Positions 8,094 through 16,635 of a DNA stretch of 64,000 nucleotides are shown in pieces. The DNA lies in assembly GCF_007830445.1 (NCBI RefSeq), contig NZ_VLKR01000006.1, positions 1 to 64,000 of the forward strand. The letters run 5' to 3'. How positions within the stretch are numbered: position 1 is the first letter of the stretch; the number at the start of each line of letters is the position of its first letter. The notes below the pieces were generated by a model. That model was not told the origin of the DNA, made no database searches, and saw nothing but the letters and a program-made list of their open reading frames with translations. The stretch comes from Sphingobacterium siyangense. Its GTDB lineage: Bacteria; Bacteroidota; Bacteroidia; Sphingobacteriales; Sphingobacteriaceae. A program made the position numbers and the translations under genes.

Positions 8094-9269
8094 ATGCCAG
8101 CTGAACAGAAATCCATCTATACGCTTCAATTTATTTTACTTTGCTTAAGCTCACTCCTATTTTCTTCTAGCTTCAATATGATCATCCCCGAACTACCCAA
8201 TTATCTGAGCAGTTTGGGCGGAGCAGAATACAAAGGGTTGATCATAGCGCTGTTTACATTGACTGCCGGAATTTCGCGGCCTTTTAGTGGTAAATTGACC
8301 GATCGCTGGGGACGTGTACCAGTCATGGCCATTGGATCCATTGTCTGTTTCATCTGTGGTTTTCTTTATCCCATTTTAACATCAGTCGCGGGCTTTCTAT
8401 TCTTACGATTGATACATGGTTTTTCCACTGGTTTTAAACCTACCTCAACTTCTGCTTATGTCGCCGATCTGGTTCCACAAAAAAGATGGGGTGAGGCGCT
8501 TGGGATGCATGGATTGGCCTTTAGCGTCGGTACAGCTGTCGGCCCAGCAATTGGCAGCGCTATTTTCGAGGCCTTTGGTATCAATGTGATGTTTTATTGC
8601 TCTTCTTTCATGGCACTTCTCTCCATCCTTATCGTCATTAACATGAAGGAAACACTGGCGAAAAAAGAGAAATTCAATCTCTCCATGCTCAAAATAAACC
8701 GAAAAGATATCATTGAATGGCGTGCACTACCTGCGGGAATCGTCACGTTTTTATCTTACACCGCTTATGGAGTCATTTTAACCCTAATTCCCGACTGGAG
8801 TGAATACCTTGGACTCAAAAATAAAGGGCTATTTTTCCTAGCCTTCACCATTGCGTCAGTATTGATACGTTTTGTTTCCGGCAAAGTTTCGGACCGTTAT
8901 GGAAGACCTAAGGTTATTGTTGTCGGAATAGTTATTATCGCGATTGCACTCGTTGCTATTGGCATTGGAAATAGTTTCATTGGCATGATGATCGGCGCAA
9001 GCATCTATGGTGTAGGCACGGGTATACTCTCCCCTGCTGTGAATGCCTGGACGATTGACCTTAGTTTACCCGAACATCGCGGCAAGGCGGTTGCAACCAT
9101 GTATATCTCCCTTGAAGCCGGAATAGGACTTGGCGCACTGCTTGCTGGATTGTACTATAGTGATGTTATCCTACGAATTCCAGTCATTATGTATGCCAAT
9201 GCAGTAGTTTTGCTACTTGCTCTGACCTATATGCTGAGCTGGCAGAAAAGACACAGGGCCGTAAAATAA
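8094..9269 (+). CDS. Major facilitator superfamily transporter
   Basis: A 391-residue inner-membrane protein with about 12 transmembrane helices. The loop 2-3 MFS signature reads GKLTDRWGRVPV (about residues 63-74) and is repeated in the second half as GKVSDRYGRPKVIVV. The helix 4-5 region has LIHGFSTGFKPTSTSAYVAD, resembling drug/sugar efflux (AraJ/YfcJ-like) permeases. The substrate cannot be inferred. It stands alone on the plus strand and is followed by a rho-independent terminator. Confidence 0.85.
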   Translation: MPAEQKSIYTLQFILLCLSSLLFSSSFNMIIPELPNYLSSLGGAEYKGLIIALFTLTAGISRPFSGKLTDRWGRVPVMAIGSIVCFICGFLYPILTSVAGFLFLRLIHGFSTGFKPTSTSAYVADLVPQKRWGEALGMHGLAFSVGTAVGPAIGSAIFEAFGINVMFYCSSFMALLSILIVINMKETLAKKEKFNLSMLKINRKDIIEWRALPAGIVTFLSYTAYGVILTLIPDWSEYLGLKNKGLFFLAFTIASVLIRFVSGKVSDRYGRPKVIVVGIVIIAIALVAIGIGNSFIGMMIGASIYGVGTGILSPAVNAWTIDLSLPEHRGKAVATMYISLEAGIGLGALLAGLYYSDVILRIPVIMYANAVVLLLALTYMLSWQKRHRAVK

Positions 9270-9326
9270 AGAAATTCAAGCGTCAAAACGACCAACAATC
9301 GATCGTTGCAAGGCCGAAATAAAAAT

Positions 9327-9348
9327 AAGGGAACAGTCCCTTGTTTTT
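9327..9348 (+). terminator. Rho-independent terminator of the MFS gene
   Basis: Stem AAGGGA (9327-9332), loop ACAG, stem TCCCTT (9337-9342), then G and a run of five T. It lies 57 bp after the MFS stop codon and just before the promoter region of the ABC transporter gene. Confidence 0.65.
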
Positions 9349-9377
9349 AACTTCGATTTTTTACTTTTGATCGTATC

Positions 9378-10292
9378 ATGGTTAGCAATTATTTAAAGCT
9401 TCAATATACTTTACTGTCTCGGCATATTCGCGCTACAGGACTGCCGGTTTGGCTCGCCTTTCTCCTGTTGTTTGGATTATGTTATTTTGCTTATTATGCA
9501 TTGGTTCAATATCCGCTTTTTGGTTGTTATGCCCTACTGCTTGGCAATTTCCAAGCACTGTTTCTGCTCACAGAAAAAAACAGAAATGACTTTCTCAAAA
9601 ATACATACAGTAAATACGATTTCCACAAAATCAGAATATTGGAAAATGGCTTGTTAACGCTGCCGTCCTTCATCATTCTTTTCCTCCACAACCAATGGGG
9701 CTATGCAGTGTTATTAGCTATTTTGGCTATTATCTTTGCATTTTTGACATTTAAGGCTTTCGGAAAATCTATTCCGACACCTTTCGCAAAAAAACCTTTT
9801 GAATTTATCATCGGATTCCGACGGAGCTACCTGCTCTTGCTTGTATTGTATCTCTTGGCCGGAATCGGCTTTTATGTGGCCAATTCCAATCTTGTTTTAT
9901 TTTGTGTGGTTTGCATTGCGCTCGCCTGTGTTTTCTATTATCAATTACCGGAACCTATTTTTTACCTTTGGAATAACCATTATACACCAACAGTCTTTCT
10001 GATGCGAAAGTTTAAAAGAGGAATTTTACAATGTCTACTCTTGGTACTGCCCCTTCTTTTTCTGTATGTTATAATCTTTCCATCGGATTTATTTAATGTC
10101 TGTATTGTATTGGGCGGAATATTACTTTTGCTTCCTTTTGCAATCACCTTAAAATACGTCGCTTATCCACGGGAGATCAATTTCCCCGAAGGTTTTGCAT
10201 TGGCACTTTGTTTTAGCTTTTTCCCCTTGATCCTCGCGCTCTTGCCCTTCTATTATATCAAAGCAATCAACAATCTAAAAAACCACTTATGA
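9378..10292 (+). CDS. Multi-pass membrane subunit of a two-gene ABC transporter
   Basis: A 304-residue, very hydrophobic protein with about 8 predicted transmembrane segments (for example LPVWLAFLLLFGLCYFAYYA, YLLLLVLYLLAGIGFY, LLVLPLLFLYVIIFPS). It has no enzyme motif. Its stop overlaps the start of the ATPase gene by 4 bp (ATGA), so the two are translationally coupled and it is presumably the permease partner. The -7 element TACTTTTG at 9362-9369 is only 8 bp from the ATG, with TTG about 18 bp upstream, so the transcript may have an extremely short leader. Substrate unknown. Confidence 0.65.
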   Translation: MVSNYLKLQYTLLSRHIRATGLPVWLAFLLLFGLCYFAYYALVQYPLFGCYALLLGNFQALFLLTEKNRNDFLKNTYSKYDFHKIRILENGLLTLPSFIILFLHNQWGYAVLLAILAIIFAFLTFKAFGKSIPTPFAKKPFEFIIGFRRSYLLLLVLYLLAGIGFYVANSNLVLFCVVCIALACVFYYQLPEPIFYLWNNHYTPTVFLMRKFKRGILQCLLLVLPLLFLYVIIFPSDLFNVCIVLGGILLLLPFAITLKYVAYPREINFPEGFALALCFSFFPLILALLPFYYIKAINNLKNHL

Positions 10293-10966
10293 TCGAGCTT
10301 ACGAATATCAGCAAGTCCTTTGGACGGCATCAAGTGCTCCACGAGATTACTTACACTTTTGAAAGCGGAAAAGTATATGGTATCGTCGGTGAAAATGGCG
10401 CCGGAAAGACAACGCTGTTTCGATGTATTGCTGGACTGGAAACCGCCTCGGGAAGTATAAAATCTGATTTGGCGCCGCTCAAAAACAATTTAGGTTACCT
10501 GACCTCCGATCCATATTTCCTCTCTAAGCTCACAGGTGAAGAGTATATTTATCTGCTGACAGATGCGCGTGGTAAACAGATCAAAAACCTCAGTGAAAGA
10601 AATATTTTCGAGTTGCCCTTAAAAGAGTATGCGAGCGACTATTCCACGGGTATGAAAAAAAAACTAGCCCTGACAGCTACTTTACTTCAGGACAATAATT
10701 ATTATATCCTTGACGAACCTTTTAATGGCATTGATCTACAAAGCAGCATTATTCTTACGGAGATTATATTACGCTTAAAAGCGATGGGTAAAACGATCCT
10801 AATTTCGTCGCATATCTTTTCCACACTAAAAGATACCTGCGATGAAATCTTGGTACTCGAAAATGGCAGAATCAGTAAATCTGTTAACAAAGAACTGTTC
10901 GGAGACTTTGAGGAGGAAATGAAAGAAAAAATACTACAAAAAGATATCGACAAATTGTGGCTTTAG
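10289..10966 (+). CDS. ABC transporter ATP-binding protein
   Basis: A 225-residue ABC ATPase. Walker A is GENGAGKTT (residues 34-42), the signature region is YSTGMKKKL (about 128-136; STGM replaces the canonical LSGGQ, as is common in ABC-2-type ATPases), Walker B is YYILDEPF (about 138-145) and the H-loop is ISSH. It couples ATP hydrolysis to transport through the overlapping upstream membrane subunit. The small domain and simple partner suggest an ABC-2-like exporter. Substrate unknown. Confidence 0.85.
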   Translation: MIELTNISKSFGRHQVLHEITYTFESGKVYGIVGENGAGKTTLFRCIAGLETASGSIKSDLAPLKNNLGYLTSDPYFLSKLTGEEYIYLLTDARGKQIKNLSERNIFELPLKEYASDYSTGMKKKLALTATLLQDNNYYILDEPFNGIDLQSSIILTEIILRLKAMGKTILISSHIFSTLKDTCDEILVLENGRISKSVNKELFGDFEEEMKEKILQKDIDKLWL

Positions 10967-10992
10967 CATGCCTAACACTTGAGATAAACAAT

Positions 10993-11541
10993 ATGGAAAA
11001 ACACTTACCTATACTGGAAACTGAACGTTTAATTATCCGTCCAATAGAGATGGATGATGCCGCTTATTTTTTCGCGATGGATTCACAGCCGGAGGTTCAT
11101 ACCTTTCTGAATAAGGAGCCTGTTCAATCCATTGAAGAAATGAAAAAAGCCATCGCGCCTATTCAACAACAATATGAAAAATACGGTATAGGCCGTCTAG
11201 GGGTCGTTGAGAAATCAAGCAATCAATGGATAGGCTGGACGGGATTTAAATATATTGACGAATTGGAGAACGGACGTATCGGTTTTTTAGACCTTGGTTA
11301 CCGTTTCAGAACGGAATCTTGGGGAAAAGGCTATGCGACAGAAGCTGCACAAGCCTGCATGCAATATTACAGCGAACAGCTGACCCATTTTGAAGTACAT
11401 GCCATCACACATACGGGAAATCTGGGTTCAAGACATGTCTTGGAAAAAGTAGGATTTCAGGTGACTGAAGAATTTCATTTCGATCTATGGGATATTCCCT
11501 GTTATTGGTATGATTTGGCCACTGACAACGAAACAAGCTAA
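10993..11541 (+). CDS. GNAT-family N-acetyltransferase (RimJ/RimL type)
   Basis: The ATG at 10993 gives 182 residues starting MEKHLPILETERLIIRP, the standard opening of RimJ/RimL-like acetyltransferases. An in-frame GTG at 10957 would overlap the ATPase gene and add an atypical leader, so I reject it. Acetyl-CoA binding is indicated by LGYRFRTESWGKGYATEAAQA (about residues 97-117, the motif-A R/Q-x-x-G-x-G/A region), with HTGNLGSRHVLEKVGF downstream as motif B. It probably acetylates a protein N-terminus or a small amine. It lies 26 bp after the ABC ATPase and may be co-transcribed. Confidence 0.8.
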   Translation: MEKHLPILETERLIIRPIEMDDAAYFFAMDSQPEVHTFLNKEPVQSIEEMKKAIAPIQQQYEKYGIGRLGVVEKSSNQWIGWTGFKYIDELENGRIGFLDLGYRFRTESWGKGYATEAAQACMQYYSEQLTHFEVHAITHTGNLGSRHVLEKVGFQVTEEFHFDLWDIPCYWYDLATDNETS

Positions 11542-11622
11542 TTATATTAGTTTTAAAAACTAATTTTTTTAACTTTTCATAGTTTCGCTGGGATAAAACA
11601 AAATGGTTTTGTATTTTTACAC

Positions 11623-11647
11623 GTTCGAATAAAATACTATTTCGAAC
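11623..11647. promoter_or_regulatory. Inverted repeat upstream of parC
   Basis: Arms GTTCGAA (11623-11629) and TTCGAAC (11641-11647) are separated by 11 bp, and each arm contains the palindrome TTCGAA. It sits 38 bp before the parC start, just after a possible -7 element TATTTTTA (11612-11619), so it could be an operator or a hairpin in the mRNA leader. Confidence 0.35.
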
Positions 11648-11684
11648 ATTTCTGTATTGTACAATTTAATCTATTGCTGAGTAA

Positions 11685-14420
11685 ATGAGTGACGAAACGA
11701 ACTTCCCAACGGAAGATAATCAAGAAGAACTGGGATCAGGAAAAACAGAGAGCGGAAGTCAGACGATACCTTTATCAGGACTATACGAAAACTGGTTTTT
11801 GGACTATGCATCCTATGTTATCTTGGACAGAGCCGTACCACATATCAATGACGGTTTGAAACCCGTACAACGTCGTATCCTCCATTCCTTAAAGGAAATG
11901 GATGATGGAAGATATAATAAAGCTGCCAACGTCATTGGTAACACGATGAAATATCACCCACATGGTGATGCTTCTATCGGTGATGCCATGGTACAATTGG
12001 GCCAAAAAGATCTCTTGATTGACTGTCAAGGTAACTGGGGTTTCCCAATTACGGGTGACTCTGCTGCTGCTCCACGGTACATCGAGGGAAGATTATCCAA
12101 ATTTGCAAATGACGTTGTCTTCAATCCCGAAACGACTGAGTGGCAATTAAGTTACGATGGACGGAATCGCGAACCTGTCACCCTTCCTGTAAAATTCCCG
12201 TTATTATTGGCTCAAGGTGCCGAAGGGATTGCTGTTGGTTTAGCGACCAAGATTATGCCCCACAATTTCATTGAGCTAATTGACGGATCAATTCAGGTAT
12301 TACACGGTGAACGTCCGAATATCTTCCCAGACTTCCCTACGGGTGGTATGGCCGACGTTTCAAATTATAATGAGGGGCAACGTGGTGGTAAAATCCGTGT
12401 ACGTGCAAAAATTGAAGAACGCGACAAAAAGACGCTCGCAATTACAGAAATTCCATTTGGAACGACAACCGGCGGTCTGATTGAAAGCGTGGTTACCGCA
12501 AACGATAAGGGAAAAATTAAGATCAAAAAAATCGAGGACAATACAGCGGGAAATGTAGAGATCATTGTACATTTGGCTCCTGGAATTTCTCCCGATGTAA
12601 CGATCGATGCATTATATGCCTTTACCGCCTGTGAAGTCTCTATCTCTCCTAACACCTGTGTTATCAAGGATGAGAAACCTCACTTTATGAGTGTCAACGA
12701 CATTCTGACTGAAAACACAATAAACACCAAAAATTTATTGAAACGAGAATTGGAGATTCGTTTAAACGATCTTCAAGAAAAAATCTTCTTCAGTAGTTTA
12801 TTAAAAATATTTATTCAAGAGGGGATGTACAAGCATCCGGATTATGAAAATGCAGGTGACTTTGAGGTTGTTGTGCAAGTTCTGAATCGCTTATTTGAGC
12901 CTTTCTTCGATCAATTTTATCGTGAGATACGACCAGAAGATTACAAAAAATTGATCGATAAACCAATGAGTAGTATTACACGTTTCGACGTTAAAAAAGC
13001 GGACGAAATGATGAAAACACTCGAAAATGAGATCAAGGAAGTCAAGCGTCATCTACGGCAATTGACGGAATATGCCATTGCATGGTTTGAGAAATTGCGT
13101 GATAAATATAGTAAAGACCGCGAGCGTAAAACTGAACTGCGGGTATTCGACAAAGTAGAAGCGACCCAAGTTGCGCTAGCAAATACCAAACTATATGTCA
13201 ATCGCGAAGAAGGATTTATTGGTTCGGGAATGAAGAAAGATGAGTTTGTATGCGACTGTTCGGATATCGACGATATTATTGTATTCCGCGAAGATGGCAA
13301 ATATGTTGTCAGTAAAATTCAGGATAAAGTATTTGTTGGAAAAGGAATTATCCACGTTGCTGTTTTCAAAAAAGGTGATGAACGGACAATCTATAACGCC
13401 ATCTATAAAGAAGGTGAAACTGGAACCAGTTTTATCAAACGTTTCTCGGTAGTAGGAGTTACGCGAGATAAGGAATATGATGTGTCCAAGGGATCCAAGG
13501 GCTCAAAAATCCTGTATTTCACAGCCAATCCCAATGGTGAAGCGGAAGTTGTTAATATACAGCTTAAGCCGCACACAAAATTGCGTAAGTTGAATTTTGA
13601 CATGGACTTTGCCGAGATTGCAATCAAGGGCCGTGCTTCACAAGGAAACATTGTATCAAAATATCCTGTCAAAAAAATCAGCTTTAAAAGCTCTGGAGTC
13701 TCCACACTAGCAGGACGAAAAATATGGTACGATACCATCATGAAACGTCTAAACGCAGATGAGCGTGGACAATACCTTGGCGAGTTTGACGGCGACGACA
13801 AGATATTAGTAGTCCTTTCGGATGGTAGCTACGAATTAGCAAACTTTGATCTAAGCAACCACTTCGACGAGAAAATGATCCGGATCGAAAAATATTATCC
13901 AGACCATATCTATACAGTCGTGCATAAGGACGGCAAGAGCGGAACGTACTTTGTCAAACGTTTTAAATTTGATGATCAGCCTATTGGAAAACGCATTTCC
14001 TTTATTAATGAAGATGCGGGGTCTAAGCTAATCCTGATGAGTAATGCGGCTGAACCGATGGTCAAATTGGAGATTTTAAAAGGCAAATCCCAAACCGAAG
14101 AAACGCTTGATCAGCCTTTGACTGAAATTATTGACGTAAAAGGAATAAAAGCGCAAGGAAACCGCCTATCTTTCCATACCGTAAAATCGGTTACACTATT
14201 GACAGCGGATGAAGATTTAAGTCAAAAAAGTAAAGAAAAGGCAGCCGAATCAAGTACTGATACCACAGAACCAACAGTTGATAGTACGACGACAGAAGTT
14301 GACAGTTCCGTGAACGAAAAAGAGGTCGAGTCAACCGAAAAAAATGACGACATCAAATTGGAGATCACCAATCCAAATGATATTCAAATCGATGATAAAG
14401 GACAGATGGAAATGTTCTAA
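11685..14420 (+). CDS. parC: DNA topoisomerase IV subunit A (ParC-type)
   Basis: A 911-residue type IIA topoisomerase breakage-reunion subunit that decatenates or relaxes DNA with a ParE partner, which is not in this window. The active-site pair is R131-Y132 in AAPRYIEGR. The helix-4 region reads HPHGDASIGD (91-100), with Ala96 where E. coli GyrA has Ser83 and Asp100 where it has Asp87. The C-terminal half contains beta-pinwheel-like repeats (residues about 500-840). The last 70 residues are an acidic Ser/Thr/Glu-rich tail ending MEMF. Length and helix-4 sequence fit the ParC branch of Bacteroidota rather than GyrA. A strong terminator follows. Confidence 0.88.
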   Translation: MSDETNFPTEDNQEELGSGKTESGSQTIPLSGLYENWFLDYASYVILDRAVPHINDGLKPVQRRILHSLKEMDDGRYNKAANVIGNTMKYHPHGDASIGDAMVQLGQKDLLIDCQGNWGFPITGDSAAAPRYIEGRLSKFANDVVFNPETTEWQLSYDGRNREPVTLPVKFPLLLAQGAEGIAVGLATKIMPHNFIELIDGSIQVLHGERPNIFPDFPTGGMADVSNYNEGQRGGKIRVRAKIEERDKKTLAITEIPFGTTTGGLIESVVTANDKGKIKIKKIEDNTAGNVEIIVHLAPGISPDVTIDALYAFTACEVSISPNTCVIKDEKPHFMSVNDILTENTINTKNLLKRELEIRLNDLQEKIFFSSLLKIFIQEGMYKHPDYENAGDFEVVVQVLNRLFEPFFDQFYREIRPEDYKKLIDKPMSSITRFDVKKADEMMKTLENEIKEVKRHLRQLTEYAIAWFEKLRDKYSKDRERKTELRVFDKVEATQVALANTKLYVNREEGFIGSGMKKDEFVCDCSDIDDIIVFREDGKYVVSKIQDKVFVGKGIIHVAVFKKGDERTIYNAIYKEGETGTSFIKRFSVVGVTRDKEYDVSKGSKGSKILYFTANPNGEAEVVNIQLKPHTKLRKLNFDMDFAEIAIKGRASQGNIVSKYPVKKISFKSSGVSTLAGRKIWYDTIMKRLNADERGQYLGEFDGDDKILVVLSDGSYELANFDLSNHFDEKMIRIEKYYPDHIYTVVHKDGKSGTYFVKRFKFDDQPIGKRISFINEDAGSKLILMSNAAEPMVKLEILKGKSQTEETLDQPLTEIIDVKGIKAQGNRLSFHTVKSVTLLTADEDLSQKSKEKAAESSTDTTEPTVDSTTTEVDSSVNEKEVESTEKNDDIKLEITNPNDIQIDDKGQMEMF

Positions 14421-14435
14421 CTCATATTAAATACA

Positions 14436-14471
14436 CAAAAAAAGCTCGAATAAATATTCGAGCTTTTTTTT
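14436..14471. terminator. Bidirectional terminator between parC and msrA
   Basis: A 13-bp stem (14440-14452 pairing with 14455-14467) containing AAAGCTCGAATA and TATTCGAGCTTT, with A-runs on the left and a run of eight T on the right. It can end both parC (plus) and msrA (minus) transcripts. Confidence 0.85.
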
Positions 14472-14486
14472 GGGATACAACACCTT

Positions 14487-14520
14487 AAATATTGTCTTTT
14501 TAAAAATATTGTCTTTTTAA
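14487..14520. repeat. 17-bp perfect tandem duplication at the msrA 3' end
   Basis: AAATATTGTCTTTTTAA occurs twice head to tail (14487-14503 and 14504-14520). The second copy contains the msrA stop codon (14517-14519 on the minus strand). This looks like a recent slippage or short-homology duplication, with no effect on the coding sequence. Confidence 0.7.
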
Positions 14521-15032
14521 GCTTTAAATTCTTTTAGGAATTTTTGAAGTTTTGGAGCAATGACTACTGAACAAAATGGATTTTCAGGATGATCATTGAA
14601 ATAATTATGATGATAATCTTCTGCCAACCAAAATGTAGACGCAGGTTCTACCGCTGTGACAATAGGGTCCTCGTAAACATCCTCATTTTCCAATTCATCG
14701 ATAAAATTCTGTGCTAAGATCTCCTGTTCTTCATTATGATAAAAAACAACTGATCGATACTGCGTACCCACATCGTTACCTTGACGGTTTAATGTTGTCG
14801 GGTTATGGGTCTTAAAGAAGATTTTCAAGAGATCTTCGTAATTCACCAGCTCTTCGTCATATTCTAACTCGACAACCTCAACATGATCAGTTGTCCCCGT
14901 ACAGACCTGCTCATAAGTCGGCTTATCTACATGTCCCCCCATATAACCAGGTAATACCGATGTTACCCCTTCAGTGTTTTGGAAAATAACTTCTGTACAC
15001 CAAAAACATCCTCCTCCAAATGTTGCTTTCAT
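14517..15032 (-). CDS. msrA: Peptide methionine sulfoxide reductase A
   Basis: A 171-residue enzyme that reduces methionine-(S)-sulfoxide in proteins, using thioredoxin. The catalytic Cys is Cys9 in the GGGCFWCTE motif. The substrate pocket motif GYMGG and the downstream HNPTTLNRQGNDVGTQYRS block are characteristic. A further Cys near the C-terminus (ENPFCSVVIAPKLQKF) may act in resolution. No MsrB domain is fused. The gene stands alone between two intergenic regions, with parC convergent. Confidence 0.92.
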   Translation of the reverse strand: MKATFGGGCFWCTEVIFQNTEGVTSVLPGYMGGHVDKPTYEQVCTGTTDHVEVVELEYDEELVNYEDLLKIFFKTHNPTTLNRQGNDVGTQYRSVVFYHNEEQEILAQNFIDELENEDVYEDPIVTAVEPASTFWLAEDYHHNYFNDHPENPFCSVVIAPKLQKFLKEFKA

Positions 15033-15183
15033 ACTTTTATAACCTTGCGTATTTTACTCTTACTTTTATAAACCTATAGCCGATGCATCAGCTGCGGCTA
15101 TAAGTTTAGACAAATATAATGATTAATCGGCAATGATATACCTTGCTATCATCGCTCCTCGAACCCGTAAGCCCCTATTTTTA

Positions 15184-16215
15184 CTATTTATAGTAGTGCT
15201 TTCCTTTAATCAATAAATCTTGTTGTTTACTGTCACAAACCGCATAGGAAAAACCTTGTTGTAGCGCATAGGCACCATATTCCCCTTTTTTATTAATTGC
15301 TAAGAATCCAACTTGGATTTCCTTTGCAATTGCAGGCTTCTTCTTCACGATACGCATAACAGCTTCCTTACAGGCATCTTCGGGAGAATAACCCTGACGC
15401 ATCAATTCGACTACCAAAAAACTACCTACATTTCGGATAACTTCTTCACCAACTCCGGTCGAAGTAGCACCCCCAACTTCATTATCGACATAAAGTCCGG
15501 CTCCAATAATAGGGCTATCTCCTACCCGACCATGCATCTTGAAAGCCATACCACTCGTGGTGCAGGCTCCAGAAATATTTCCATTGGCATCCAACGCCAA
15601 CATACCGATCGTATCGTGGTTGTATTGATTTCCCGGCAAACGTTCTGCGGCAAAAGATTGGTTTTCAACATTGGCTACAGGTTTGTATTTTTTCTCTTTC
15701 AACCATTCCTTCCAGGCCTTTTCACCTTCCGGGGTCAGTAGATTTTCTTCCTTAAAACCATTTTCTAACGCAAATTGCAATGCGCCTTCGCCTACTAGCA
15801 TGACATGGGGTGTTTTTTCCATAACCAGCCGTGCTACAGATATTGGATGTCCAATTTTTTCCATTCCGGCAACAGCACCGCAGTTACCATCCGCATCCAT
15901 GATACAAGCATCAAGTGTGACGTGACCGTCGCGATCGGGATAACCACCTTTACCCACTGTCATATTCTTGAGATCAGCCTCGGGTACACGCACACCTTGT
16001 TCTACCGCATCCAATGCCTTGCCTCCTTTGGACAATATTTCCCAAGCGGCTTTATTTGCTGCGATCCCAAAGTCCCAAGTTGAAATTACAATAGGGTATT
16101 TTTTAACACTGCCTTTTGCTGCAATCGTCAATCCTTTCGCATCAAATGCGGTTAATGTCCCCATTGTCGTCGCAGCAATCAAACCTTGCCGAATAAAATC
16201 ACGTCTTGAACTCAT
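15184..16215 (-). CDS. N4-(beta-N-acetylglucosaminyl)-L-asparaginase (glycosylasparaginase)
   Basis: A 343-residue N-terminal-nucleophile hydrolase that cleaves the GlcNAc-Asn bond of glycoasparagines. The leader SSRRDFIRQGLIAATTMG has a twin-arginine motif, so it is probably exported by Tat to the periplasm. The autoprocessing site is before Thr202 in NHDTIGMLALD, with ACTTSGMAFKMHGRVGDSPIIGAG downstream, the standard substrate pocket. Residues SGACTTSG support the asparaginase-2 family. It faces the NlpC/P60 gene across a 420-bp divergent region and lies beside muropeptide genes, suggesting glycopeptide or peptidoglycan catabolism. The enzyme call is firm; the pathway is inferred. Confidence 0.85.
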   Translation of the reverse strand: MSSRRDFIRQGLIAATTMGTLTAFDAKGLTIAAKGSVKKYPIVISTWDFGIAANKAAWEILSKGGKALDAVEQGVRVPEADLKNMTVGKGGYPDRDGHVTLDACIMDADGNCGAVAGMEKIGHPISVARLVMEKTPHVMLVGEGALQFALENGFKEENLLTPEGEKAWKEWLKEKKYKPVANVENQSFAAERLPGNQYNHDTIGMLALDANGNISGACTTSGMAFKMHGRVGDSPIIGAGLYVDNEVGGATSTGVGEEVIRNVGSFLVVELMRQGYSPEDACKEAVMRIVKKKPAIAKEIQVGFLAINKKGEYGAYALQQGFSYAVCDSKQQDLLIKGKHYYK

Positions 16216-16635
16216 TTCCTTATTACTACTTTATAAAACTATCGCTATTTATTAATCCGGCAAAAAACAATCATTAAAACTGCTTTCAGTCTACCGAATA
16301 CAAGAAATTTTCATCATTGACTGTACAAGAGCATCACTTTCTTTTCTAGCATATTACACTATCTTGCATCAGATCTCCCCCAAACCTACTTCGTCAATAT
16401 CCGCTGTAAAATGTTATGCTACATTTTTACAGCTTCGCCGTAAACGGAAGAAGAATGTTGCCGTCACAATCAATAAGCAATATTACAAAATGGTTTTAGC
16501 AAATAGATGATTTAATTAAAATTAAACCTAAAAATTCGTTTTTTAGCAACATAACATCAAAATCACTTAAAAATCGACAATAAAAATTGACTTATATTAT
16601 GAATTAATCCTATCTTTAGAAACAAACTAATTCGC
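16216..16635. promoter_or_regulatory. Divergent regulatory region with a hairpin-forming dyad
   Basis: This 420-bp stretch has no credible gene. It contains an inverted repeat GCTGTAAAATG (16403-16413) / CATTTTTACAGC (16422-16433) with one bulged base and an 8-nt spacer, midway between the divergent glycosylasparaginase and NlpC/P60 genes. The right part is A+T-rich and holds the NlpC promoter. The dyad could be an operator serving both directions. Confidence 0.4.
16587..16618 (+). promoter_or_regulatory. Bacteroidetes-type promoter of the NlpC/P60-epimerase operon
   Basis: TTGA (16587-16590), 20-bp spacer, TATCTTTA (16611-16618), close to the TTTG-N19-TAnnTTTG consensus. The start codon lies 17 bp after the -7 element. 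Confidence 0.5.

Noticed and set aside
7941..8129. Minus-strand ORF of 62 residues upstream of the MFS gene
   Set aside because: Overlaps the MFS start and promoter area and has no conserved features.
10957..10992. Upstream GTG start for the GNAT gene
   Set aside because: It would overlap the ATPase gene and add residues not typical of the family; ATG 10993 begins the standard motif.
13403..13801. Minus-strand ORF of 132 residues within parC
   Set aside because: It lies entirely within a well-supported gene, and its composition is a shadow of it.
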